From positions 123,898 to 187,897 of the forward strand of contig JAFEMH010004875.1 in NCBI GenBank assembly GCA_022495995.1: a DNA stretch of 64,000 nucleotides. Reading direction: 5' to 3'. This document shows, in pieces, positions 22,359 to 32,617 of the stretch. Source of the stretch: Adenophora triphylla var. japonica (Eukaryota; Streptophyta; Magnoliopsida; Asterales; Campanulaceae). Position numbers and translations under genes: made by a program. The notes below the pieces were generated by a model. The model did no database searches, was not told the DNA's origin, and saw nothing but the letters and a program-made list of their open reading frames with translations. How positions within the stretch are numbered: the stretch's first letter is position 1; each line of letters begins with the position of its first letter.

Positions 22359-24125
22359 TTACAGGTTGTTTACAATTTTGTCCTTACCAATTTCCCTTCC
22401 TTTCGGTACTGAAGCAGAAATAGGATTGGGTGCTCGATATCTGTATCCTCCACCACCACTGCTGCTGCTAGCATTCACGTTCGGGGTTTGGTTGAACAAT
22501 CTATTCTCACTTCTAGCTCCCATTCCGACCATCTCTCGCAAATCCGGATACCAACCTTTCCCGATGGCTTCCCTGAGTACTGGCTTTACACACGACAAGA
22601 AGATGTCCTTTTGGTCCTGAAGGGGAATGGGCTCCGACAGCTCGTTAAGCTTAGCGTTCCAACGCTTATAAAATTCTGTAATTGATTCATCGGCCTTCTG
22701 GATAGTCCCCACTAAATCATCCCGAGTAGTACGCCATTCTAAGTTGCCTCTGTACTTTTCCAAAAAGGTTTCTGTGATCTGGCTCCAAGTAGAGCGGCAT
22801 TCTTGTTTCAGGGCCAAAAACCATGTGAGAGCTGGTCCTTTCAAAGTCAAATGAAAGTGGGATGCCATAAACTCGGGCGTGCAGCCCATCGCTCCCATAG
22901 TCATTACATAAGTATCCACATGCGTTTTTGGACAAGCAGTACCATCGAAGTTCATTTTCGAAATCTTGAATTTGTGAGGCAAAGGCGTTACCTGGGCTGG
23001 ATCCACCACTCTAAGACCGCTGGAACCCACAGTCAGTCTGTCTATTTGCTGTTGCATCTGCTTCAATAAGGCCGTTACTTCCGGGGTTAAACCTGGAATC
23101 TGGGGGATAGCGGGAGCTACTGTCGAAGACGGTATGGGGAAATCTGATTTAGGCCCAACGGGCAAAGCGGCTGGTGGGAGACCGAGGGTACTGGGGATAC
23201 CAAGATTACTGTCCAACAAACTAACAGAGCTGGGAATTCTGTTCCCGTACATATCATAGCCATTAAACTGCATGCTGGGGTTCTGGAAACTGTATTGCGC
23301 TGATTGACCTCTGATTTGACCAAGAGAAGAGAATCTTGTACTGACACACGGAGCTGAATAGGGGGTAGAACCATAAAGATGTTGAGTAAGGGGAGAACAC
23401 ACTGCGGGTTGAGAAAAACTGCCTTGGGTCTGAAACTGCTGATACCTCTGAATACTATCTTGGCAAATCTGATTCTCTGAGAGACGGTACTGACCATTCG
23501 GCTGCACATTATACTGACCACCCTGATAGCCGTCGGGATACACACTGAACTGAGGTTGGGAGTAACTGGCTTGGAACTGAGACCCATACTGAACATGTGG
23601 CATCGAGGCACTGGGAGTCGGAGAGGAAGTGAGATCAAGGAAGTTCACTGGATGACCACCACTCTTGCTAGGACCTTGATGAGCCATATGGTTATATGCT
23701 TGGGAAGAAGGGGGAGGAAACTTTCCTTGGACACTCATGATCATTCCTGGAGACGGCATTTGCTCGGGGCGCGGGACATAGCTTGTGGGAGGAGGCATAG
23801 CATTGTAACTGAGTGGAGCGGGCTGGACAGGAGAAACGGATCCAATTTCGTTATTGCCCTCTTCAGTAACTTCTTCATACGAACCATCTTCCCGACGAAG
23901 CACTGCAATCCCCTTAGCTCTCATGGCCTCGACAAAGCGGTTATGGGCTTCTTCCTCTCGGATTTTGGCATTCTGAGCTGACAGGCGGGCCTCACGCTCC
24001 CTGGTCAAAGCGGCTTCCAGATTCATCCTTAACTCTTCTGTAGACAGATCATTTAAGCTTGGCTGACTCAACGGACCCGACCCTCCAGCAGACGGAGCGG
24101 AAAACACATCTCCATTTCATGACAT
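22359..24125 (-). pseudogene. gag: Tat gag (N-terminal and capsid part)
   Basis: An in-frame ATG at 24123-24125 is followed two codons later by TGA (24117-24119), so the copy is broken at its start. After that 582 codons are open. A Glu/Arg-rich coiled-coil-like stretch comes first, then a long Gln/Ser/Pro/Tyr-rich low-complexity region, then the Retrotrans_gag capsid domain (MNFDGTACPKTHVDTYV, ALTWFLALKQ, WSQITETFLEKY). A serine/glycine stretch precedes TAA at 22359-22361. Downstream reading stays in phase for 24 codons to the next ATG, so this TAA is a single point stop, most simply from CAA. Confidence 0.88.
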
Positions 24126-25442
24126 GCTTGATTTTGTACTGACTAAAACTTCGGAAATTGCTTGAACTTCTTTGAGAACCCGGACCAAACGAGCTCCTGG
24201 GACAGATGATTGACTCCAACTCGCCGTAGCTGCAGGGGTATATGCGGGTTTATAAGGTAAAGAAGGAAAAGGAAGAATTCTTGGAGAGGGAAGGAAATAA
24301 AGGACAAACTTGCACAGACAATCTTATTCATCTTCAAGTAGAAATAAATGTCTTAATCCTAAACGCAGTTGGAAAAGGAGAAGCCTTTATTCACTATCTA
24401 CACCTCGGGGAAGCCTAGGGACACATCATCCACAAATACACCAAATGCATTGATTCAGAATTAATAACATGCGATAATACCTAAACAAAACCAAAGCATT
24501 TATGAGACGAACGAGCAGCTCCAATTTCTTGAGAAATTTGGGCAGCATAACGGGTATTCCTGAAGATTTTCAAGGAAAAATCCGGCATGACCTCTCGTCG
24601 GTGCACGTTGACAAAGCGACATGATCTCTCGTTAGAACATGCCGTGGGAACAACATGTCCTCTCGTGAAATCGTGTTGCGATGGTAACATGCCCACACGT
24701 GCTAGGTTCTGGGGAATAGGTACAATGTTCCATTAATTTTTTTTGAAGCAATTCATTTTAATGTGTTTGAAAAATGTCATGTCAAAAACCAACCGTTTTG
24801 GGTGAGGTTTAAGTGTGGTGCCACCTATAACGCGCTAGGGGAATGGGTTTGATTTCAGGCGCTCAAGTGTAGGCGAATTTTATGGCCATCCGCGATGCCG
24901 TCAATCGCACCCGAGGGTTCTAAATCTATGTGAAGTAGTGTGCGGGATGGCTATGTTCTTTTATTTGCGAAAAAATAATTTTTTTTTATTATTTTTTTCT
25001 TATTTTTTCTTTAAAAAAAAAGGAAACAAAAGGAACTACACACACACACACCGCAGAGTACAATAAGCGAAAAACCAATCAACTGATCACGGGGACTGCC
25101 CATAATCACCAACTGCACCAAGGAAATCAAGATCCTGTAAACTGGCCACTTCTGTCGCGTGACACAGGACAGATAATGCAAGTTCTGTCGCGTGACAGAA
25201 GGGTCCAATTTCCAGAACTCTGAAGATCACACTAAGAACAGCCCCAGCCTCGAAGCTTAAATAGCACAACTCAACCCCAAGCAGAAGAACAACAAGGCAG
25301 GCAGCAAAGACAATCAAACAAAGCACATAGGATGCAAACAATACATATAATGTCTCAAGCAAAGCACATACAAGTGAATGAATTGAATGTTGAACATATA
25401 CGAAAGTTTGACCCACTTTTGAAAACAGGTTTCAAGTTATTT
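24126..25442 (-). other. Tat leader between primer site and gag
   Basis: No gene seen. It holds two organised word sets: CATGNYCTCTCGT three times at 24586, 24620 and 24654 (34 nt pitch), and TGTCGCGTGACA twice at 25153 and 25186 (33 nt pitch). An A/T tract lies at 24965-25030 and a CA run at about 25040. It probably acts as packaging or regulatory leader; function not shown by sequence. Confidence 0.6.
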
Positions 25443-25460
25443 TTCCCAGCCCAGTCGCCA
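25443..25460 (-). promoter_or_regulatory. Tat primer-binding site
   Basis: On the minus strand TGGCGACTGGGCTGGGAA starts one base after the 5' LTR end. TGGCGACT is the usual start of Tat/Ogre primer sites, which pair with an Arg-type tRNA. The exact tRNA is not tested here. Confidence 0.75.
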
Positions 25461-25461
25461 C

Positions 25462-27062
25462 TGAATGTGCGCTCGCCCGAAATTTAAAAAAAAAATGAGA
25501 GTCGCCACGCCGTTTTTAAGGAAACATTGAAAACCTTTTGTAAGAGAAAATGGGTTCGGGGGTCAGGTTACGTGTTGGGAAGAACCGAGAGTTCACCCAA
25601 CACGCCTCGTCCGTAGACGAGTCTTTCAATGCTCAACATTCAGTTCATTCAAATGTGTGTGCTAATGTGTGAGACAAGATATATATGGAATGCAAAGGAG
25701 TACTTTGTTTTATTGCTCAAAGGGAAGAAGAAACAAATTGTAGACCATTGACAATGGGAGGCCACATCCCATAATACAAAAAGGATTAACAAAACTTATA
25801 ACTAAAATGAACTTACTGCAGAGGCCTGTTGTGTCGCGTGACACTGGACCTGAGAAGTCACTTGTGTCGCGTGACACTACAGATCACTTTACAGAGGTTT
25901 TACATTATTGGACAAAAGAGAAGTAGATCTATCTAGTCACTTCAAACTGAATATGGATATGAAAGATCCATACCCTAATTTGAGTGACAAACAAAAGGGA
26001 AAAGGGGAGGAACAAACTTACAACTGAAAATGATTCTCTGCAGATAGGCCACTTGTGTCGCGTGACACAGGACTTGATGAGTCACTTGTGTCGCGTGGCA
26101 TAAGTAGACCATCTACAGGAACCTCACAATTTCAAACCAGAAATTAACATAAATCAATTCAGATCTATTAAGCACACCAAATCGACTTAGATTAACACAA
26201 ATTAGCAACAGATTACCCAAGGGAACATGGATATGGGAGATCCACACTCCCTTGAGCACCAAGCAACCAAGAGAGAGACAATCACAATACCAATATGCAA
26301 TTAAACCACGCAAAACCAATTAAACAGAGATATGGCAGTTGCCACTTGATAATCTAAAGCAGATGGAGCTTGATTATCAAGTGGAGGAAGAATAATTGCG
26401 AATAAACAAGTAAACAAGTGAGAGAAAGGTGGAAATGTAGGTTACCCTTGTAGTCCTGTACTTCTACACCAAGTTAGGTGTGGAAGCCTTCAATTCAGCT
26501 GCTAGGAAGTGTAAATGAACACCAATTGGCTGCTTCTCTTCAGATCTTCAAAGGGATGTGGGTTGTATGAAGGTGGGTTTATGGTTTGGGTGAAGGAGAG
26601 ATGGAATTGGAGAGATTTGGTGTGGTTTGAGGAGAGAGAGGCTTTTCTGTCGTCAATTGGGCAGAGTAACTTTAGGGTATTGGAAAAAGGATCCTGATAT
26701 GAGAGGGGGAGGGTCCAATTTATAGGCTGCATGGAGGAGGTCACTTGTGTCGTACGGCCTTTCGCTTCGCTTTTCCGTGGTCAATTGTGCCGCATGACTT
26801 ATCCAGCCATGTAACCGTTTTTGGCATAAATAACTGATTCTGGAACCTTCTGCGATAATTCCCAACAGGTCCAAAGCTGATAATTCCTGGTAGGTCCTTT
26901 TATATGGAAAAATCACTCACAAGTACTTCCTTCATAGGAACTTTAAGATAGGTTTCCGGAAGACTTGGAATTGACCGGGAATTTGCCAAAACGCCCCTAG
27001 TGCTGTTTTATTACATTAAAAAGCACCTTTAAAGGGTCGCGAATTGGATTGGCGTACTCACA
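25462..27062 (-). repeat. 5' LTR of the Tat element
   Basis: Aligns with 10837-12444. Paired near-palindromes lie at 25831/25864, 26054/26088 and 26747/26787, matching in place and spacing those of the other LTR. Probable TATA box (minus) at 26717-26724. Visible differences from the 3' LTR are scattered substitutions and small indels, so the insertion is not very recent. Confidence 0.92.
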
Positions 27063-27985
27063 GTGACACAAAGTCTTTCACGCTCACGCACTCTGGAAAA
27101 CCATGTTGGTTCGATTGCCATAGATAATTTCTTCCGGAGGACCACCCATTCAGGACCCAGAAGAATGTGTTTAAAAAGAACAAGATTGACCATGATGAGG
27201 CCCCGATTTGTTTAATTGGTGACACGGTCTATGAGAAGGTATCTACATTTCCCGATCCTCGGTGGGGAAAAAGTTTTCGAAGACCAAAATACAAGGGTTT
27301 GGGACTACCCATAACTCGGATCAAGAGGAGTATATTTTGGGAGGCGCCATACTGGAAAACAAATCTCATTCGACATAACCTTGACGTGATGCACATTGAG
27401 AAGAATGTATTCGATAATGTTTTTAACACGTTGATGGATTTCAAGAGAACAACTAAAGACAACGAAAAAACTCGAATGGACCTTAAGGAAATCTGTAAGC
27501 GGCCGGCCTTAGACTTGGTATATGTCAATGGTAAACCAGTTATATCGATGGCCCAATACGTGCTTACAAAGGAAAAGAAGCTCCTCCTCCTGAAATGGCT
27601 CAAGGATTTAAGGCTTCCAGATGGTTACGCGTCTAACATTGGTAACTGTGCCAATGTAGAGGAGGGGAAAGTGCAGGATTTGAAGAGTCACGATTGCCAC
27701 TGGATAGGCTACTTCCGATTGCTCTCAGGGGTCTCTTGCCTGACAATATGCGGGTGGCGTTAACAGAGTTAAGTGAGTTTTCCGAGCGTTAACATCGACC
27801 ACACCTTCTTTGTTGATCACATGAAAAAGCTTGAGGAGAGCATCGTAGTGACTTTGTGCAAACTTGAGAAGATATTTCCTCCTTCATTCTTTGATTCTAT
27901 GGAGCATTTACCGGTCCACTTGGCATACGAAGCTAGAGTCGGTGGTCCAGTTCAATACAGATGGATGTATCCATTTGAGAGGTAA
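27063..27985 (+). pseudogene. TNP2-like CACTA transposase (C-terminal part) and DUF4218
   Basis: Starts inside the Transposase_21 domain, at the FTLTHSGKPCWFDCHR region, with TAA at about 27122 where family members have Gln. It continues through NLIRHNLDVMHIEKNVFDNV, a strongly conserved TNP2 block, to SHDCH at about 27690. There the frame shifts. The DUF4218 start (CKLEKIFPPSFFDSMEHLPVH) follows at 27773-27985. A GT...AG intron is visible at 27982-28074. The transposase would cut and rejoin CACTA ends. It is non-functional: truncated 5', with a stop and a shift. Confidence 0.85.
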
Positions 27986-28074
27986 TTGAATTTATTCTAT
28001 TTCTAAATAATTTGAGCGTTAACAATATACCTTCTTTAACATTATTTATGTTTTAATCTACGAATGACTTTTAG

Positions 28075-29251
28075 GTATCTAGGCCAATTGAAAAGGAAGA
28101 TGAGCAATAGGGCCATGGTCGAGGCCTCAATTTCGTAGGCCGTTATTATAGATGAGATTGTTGCCTTTGTCGGAACATATTTTCCTCCTGATGTTGATAT
28201 GAGATTGACTAGGGTTGGCCGCAATTACGATGGTGGTTGTCCGTCTAAGGAAAACATCTACTGTATTTTCATCCCTAGTCGGTTCCTCGGCAAACGGGTT
28301 GGTAGGCGTACGTTAACCGCTAAAGAGTTTGCCGCGGTCGAAACGTATGTTCTTCTTAAGCTGCGACGAGGTTGGGGAATATATCAAGTAAGTCATTGAT
28401 GTTATGTTTATGCCTCGTCGATTAAATTATGCATGTTTAATTACCTGCATATGAAATTCCTTGTTTAACCCTATTGCAGAATGTTTGAAGATTTAGCTCA
28501 GGATTTATCTCCAGAACTCATCGCAACTAGGACAGAAAGAGAATTTCCAAACTGGCTAAGGAAATATGTAAATATTTCGTTTCATTCAAATTTATTCTAT
28601 ACACTTCTTTAAACATTCAATCTTAAAATTGTATTAAATTGGTTACAATATTGTCTTATAGATAGTCAACATCCGGGTGATGCCAAAGCTGCGAGGTTAA
28701 GACATTTAGCATCATCTCCGTACTTGAACGTTAATTTATACAACGGTTATTTCGTGAATGGCTATGTGTTTCATACCAAAGCTTACGGGGGCTCTAAATT
28801 GACGTGGAATAGCGGTGTGAAGCTTAAAGGAAACCTTGATTATTATGGCGTCCTGAAAGAAGTAGTCGAGGTGGAGTATTTGGGCAGAAACAGTGTTGTC
28901 TTGTTCAATTGTGATTGGCGAGATGCTGTGCGAGGTGTTAAGAAGCACGCTATATTTGACTTCGTCAATGTAAAGGACTCGTCCAGACATAATGGCGATG
29001 ACGTCTTCATCTTAGCATCTCAAGCACAACAGGTATACATGACTCCCTACCCTCGTCCGCGACCCGACGGATGGTGGGCTGTCTGGATGACCAAGGCTAG
29101 GAGCATGATTGACAACCTACCCTCGTCGACAACTACAGAGTCGTCATTAGAAACACCCTATCAAGAGGATGAAATTCCAGTGTCACCTAACGTTTCATCA
29201 GCTAATCATCCATTAGATGATGTCACTCATATTCCTCAAAATGTTGATTAA
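28075..29251 (+). pseudogene. CACTA transposase gene 3' exons (DUF4218 end, DUF4216)
   Basis: Exon 28075-28387 continues DUF4218 (YLGQLKRKMSNRA, GRRTLTAKEFAAVETYVL) with a TAG near 28137. Probable introns: 28388-28479 and 28568-28661, both GT...AG. From 28662 the DUF4216 region reads ASSPYLNVNLYNGYFVNGYVF and continues to WWAVWMTKAR. The product end is at TAA 29249-29251, although an acidic frame goes on past it. Confidence 0.82.
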
Positions 29252-29491
29252 CCAGAGGAGGATATCTTACCAGTGAATTTGCCAACTCCTCCGCCTCGTT
29301 CAGGTCATCTCGCGCACATTGATATTGATGAATCAGAGGAAGAGGAAGAGAAAGAGGAAGAGGAAGAGGAATAGAAAGAGGAAGAGGAAGAGGAACCAGA
29401 GTTTGATTCATCAGAGTCCGAAGACGAAGATGAAGAACTCGAGTTTTGTAGTAATTCAAAGTCTAGTGATGATGATGGGGACGAAGATTAA
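29252..29491 (+). pseudogene. Acidic Glu/Asp-rich tail of the CACTA gene
   Basis: Same phase as the preceding exon beyond its stop. A purine-rich (GAGGAA)n run at about 29334-29397 would encode poly-Glu with one TAG inside, followed by DSSESEDEDEELE. The frame ends at TAA about 29489. Acidic tails are common in these proteins. The microsatellite nature makes the length unstable. Confidence 0.6.
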
Positions 29492-29494
29492 TAA

Positions 29495-29840
29495 TAGTTT
29501 AAAGTTTTATATGTATTGTGAATGCTTTAGATTATTAGAACTTTAAAGTTTTATATGTATTGTGAATGCTTTAGATTATTAATAGTTTAAAGTTTTATAT
29601 GTATTGTGAATGCTTTAGATTATTAGAACTTTAAAGTTTTATATATATTGTGAATGCTTTAGATTATTATTAATATCCGTCGTTTTATATATATTGTGAA
29701 TGCTTTAGATTATTAGAACTTTAAAGTTTTATATGTATTGTGAATGCTTTATATTATTAATAGTTTAAAGTTTTATATGTATTGTGAATGCTTTAGATTA
29801 TTAGAACTTTAAAGTTTTAGATGTATTGTGAATATATTGT
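29495..29840 (+). repeat. 44 bp tandem array with 88 bp higher-order period
   Basis: About eight units of TTTAAAGTTTTATATGTATT plus 24 further bases each. Unit ends alternate between ATTAGAAC and ATTAATAG, giving an 88 bp dimer. One central unit is altered (ATTAATATCCGTCG). It lies between the two CACTA genes. Confidence 0.9.
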
Positions 29841-29888
29841 TTCCTATTGTTAAAGTTGTATATTTTAATATTTTCTTGTAATACAGAT

Positions 29889-31076
29889 ATGAGTTCTAGT
29901 AGAAAGGGTAAGAAGACTAAGCTCATCTACACATCTATTACTGGGACGCAACCGTCCCCATCCGGTACTGATGATGTCGACCCTTCACGCAGCATTAGTA
30001 CTAGCTCCACCTGGGGCCGATACTCGGACTACGTCGATTACGAGGGGAGGATATTTGTCCGGATATCGTCACATTATGACCGATAAGCAACTCTTCATTA
30101 ATTTGATATAAGTTGGTTCCTTTTTGTTTTATATATAATTCATTATTTAAGTTAAAATGTTATTGTATAAATATACTTGGCAGGTTTGTAGGTGGATACC
30201 CTACAACAGGGACTAAGATCGGGCAATATTGGCGGTCTCGAAAAATGACAGAGTATTGGCCCAACTGGAAATCATTGCCACCGAGGCAGAAGAAGGATGT
30301 GTGGGAGGAGTTTAAAGTAATGTGTTAATGGTTTTTATTTAAAACTTAAATGTTAGTTTGTTATTAAAATGTTATAATTAATAAAGATTATACTCTTTTA
30401 GTTTTGTAATGTTATCATTATATGTTGTAGGGGAAATATTATTGGGCGCCGAAAATCGACGAGGCGACGGCTAGATATGTTTTCGATATACAGGCTCACA
30501 AGCTATTTAAGGATCATATTGGTAACATATTTATCTATCCTTAATTAGTTTAATTAACAATGATTATACTCTTTTAATTTTATAATGTCATCATTATATG
30601 TTTACGAGATATTCATATTTTTTATAGGTAACACGAAGAGACAATATTATACTAACCGGCTCGCGGCGGGACAACAGCCCTTGACACCTACTTGGATGAC
30701 CGAGGAGGTGTTTCTTCAATTTTGCGAATATTGGGTGTCGGATGCCGCGAAGGCTATATCCAATCAGGCTAAGGCAAATAGAGCAGGCTCCTCGGGGTCG
30801 GCGGCGATGCATACCATGGGGACGCTCACGGTCGCCGAGCATCACGACCGCATGGTATGTATGTTAGTTTAAATGTAGTAGTGTATGGATGCTTTTAAAT
30901 AGGTTTATGTACGTATGTTAGCTGGGAGCCATGTTGATGCTATGAAATCCATGGTTTTAGTGTAAATGTAGTGTATGCATGCTTTTAAATCAGTTTAAAT
31001 GTTGCATTTATACAATTTCAAAGTAATAATCTCGCTTATTTTATTTATAGGAAAGGGAGCATGGCCAGAATATCAG
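29889..31076 (+). pseudogene. Second CACTA gene, Transposase_24-like, 5' part
   Basis: ATG 29889 (MSSSRKGKKTKLIY), Ser/Thr-rich start. Exon pieces follow: 30184-30328 (GQYWRSRKMTEYWPNWKSLP...VWEEF), about 30431-30520 (KYYWAPKIDEATARYVFDIQ), and 30629-30860 (LTPTWMTEEVFLQFCEYW, then SNQAKANRA, the NR block typical of Transposase_24). The next exon starts after TTATAG at about 31050 and is cut at 31076 by the Athila insertion. In En/Spm the equivalent protein binds subterminal repeats and assists transposition. Splice sites are my estimates. Confidence 0.75.
31072..31076 (+). repeat. Target-site duplication ATCAG (left) of the Athila element
   Basis: ATCAG directly before the 5' LTR is repeated at 38623-38627 directly after the 3' LTR. 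The 5 bp duplication proves a simple insertion, here into an exon of the CACTA gene. Confidence 0.95.
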
Positions 31077-32556
31077 TGATGGATGTGATTTTACCCATCC
31101 AAAAGATAAGTTCCTAAGCTTATTTTCTGTTCGAAACCTTGAGAATTTAATGTATTTTGTTAGTGTTTTGATAGTTCAGGGACTGAAGTGCAACGATGCT
31201 GAAAACGGAGGACTTATACCCACTTTGGAAGTTCAAGGGCTAAGTTGTAATTTATTGGAAATTCAGGGACTAAACTGGAAATATGGAAATTTCGGAGGAA
31301 ATTTGATGTATAAAAATTAGTGGGTTAAAGTTAAAAATAAAATCTCATAGAGCGAAGTGCAAAAGAAGTCATTATAGTGGCCAAAGTGCGACTGCAAAAT
31401 TGCGAGACGAAACGAGTATCAAAATTGTTTCAAAATGCCAAATTCTAGGCCAAGCATGGCCGGCCAAGTGGAGCCACTGCCGAGGAACTTGGGGCCAAGG
31501 AATACCAAAGAAAAAAAGTGCTAAGCCAAGTTGTTTCAAGGGAAATTACAAAAGAAAATTGTAAGGCAATCAGAACGAGTTGGGCCCATTGCCACGACTC
31601 GTTTTCACGAGTCGGATTTTCTAAGCAAATTGGGCTTTGGTTTGGGCCGAAAAACGGGCTGAATTGGAATGGCCTTTCAAGGCTATTTCTTTTCCAATTC
31701 CGTTTTAACCTAGGATTTATATTTATATATATAGAGCATTCGGCTACTGTAGCTAGGAATGATTATGCCGTGGCTGCTTGGAGAAAAAGAGAATAATTAC
31801 TTCCTTCGTCTCCATTTCGATTCAGGTTTTAGATTTAATTTATTTTAGTTTTGTAATTTTATTTTTAATATGAGTAGCTAAATTCCCTTTTCATGGATTG
31901 GATGTAATAATTGTGGAACCTCTATGCTAATTTAAGTTTTTAATTCTTCCAAACTTTCTCGTTCATATTTGATGAATTAATTATCATTCTTTAATATGTT
32001 TTAGACTGTTGCACTACCGTGGACGGTTTATTTAAAGTACACTAATTCATCAATTAGGTTGGATTGTTGACCTACCGGAATACAAGATAACCTAGATTCA
32101 TTTATTTCTTGTGGACTTAATGAGTTTCTTGAATATTGTTTTGACCTACCGGAATTTACAATAAGAGAGAAATATTAGGGTTGCAATCCGCACACCAAAC
32201 GTCCCAACCCTTAATCACGTGAAAGAATCTTTGAATGAGATTGTTATTTTTGTTATCAAAATCATAGCATAGAGGGGATACAATTATGAAATCCAATCCG
32301 TGAATTCATTTGATCTGATTTAATCCTTGTTTCTTGCTTTCTTGTTTTCTTCAATTAAATAGTTTAACTTTTTGCTTTAGTAATTTAGTTAATAAACCCA
32401 ATCAAAAACCCCTTTTTTGTTACGTTCTGCACCAATTGAATTAACTTGTTAAGCACACGAGTCTCTGTGGTTCGACCCTTACTATTGTACATTGCTACTT
32501 CGGTGACTTGTACACTTGCAAGGTATTTTTATTACACAGTGGAATTTTATCCATCA
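31077..32556 (+). repeat. 5' LTR of the Athila element
   Basis: TGATGGATGTG...TTATCCATCA; the ends are short inverted repeats (TGATGGAT/ATCCATCA). A TATATATATAGAG stretch at about 31720-31735 is a likely TATA region. A half-palindrome pair, ACGACTCGT (31594) and CACGAGTCG (31606), lies upstream of it. Confidence 0.95.
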
Positions 32557-32562
32557 AGTTTT

Positions 32563-32580
32563 TGGCGCCGTTGCCGGGGA
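32563..32580 (+). promoter_or_regulatory. Athila primer-binding site (tRNA-Asp type)
   Basis: TGGCGCCGTTGCCGGGGA, six bases after the LTR, is the classic Athila primer site complementary to the 3' end of tRNA-Asp. Confidence 0.93.
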
Positions 32581-32617
32581 CTTGTTGTGTTTTTTAACAA
32601 GTTTATTTAATCGGTGC

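Larger units (their letters stand above)
10837..27062 (-). mobile_element. Tat-lineage Ty3 retrotransposon, 16.2 kb, with antisense extra ORF
   Basis: LTRs of 1608 bp (10837-12444, 3' end of the element) and 1601 bp (25462-27062, 5' end) share TG...CA ends. On the minus strand the order is LTR, primer site, leader, gag, protease, RT, RNase H, second RNase H, integrase, long 3' region with an opposite-strand ORF, tandem repeats, polypurine tract, LTR. The second RNase H after the first, and the PR-RT-RH-aRH-IN order, are hallmarks of the plant Tat/Ogre clade. Coding frames carry several stops and shifts, so this copy is inactive. The flanking 5-mers GAAAC and GTGAC do not match, and the flanks belong to different repeats, so the insertion has been rearranged. 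Confidence 0.92.

Noticed and set aside
10832..27067. GAAAC/GTGAC as target duplication of the Tat element
   Set aside because: Only three of five bases agree and the flanks are different repeats.
29223..29546. Arg/Lys-rich and Leu/Pro-rich frames over the GAGGAA run
   Set aside because: They are other-frame readings of the acidic tail and its microsatellite.
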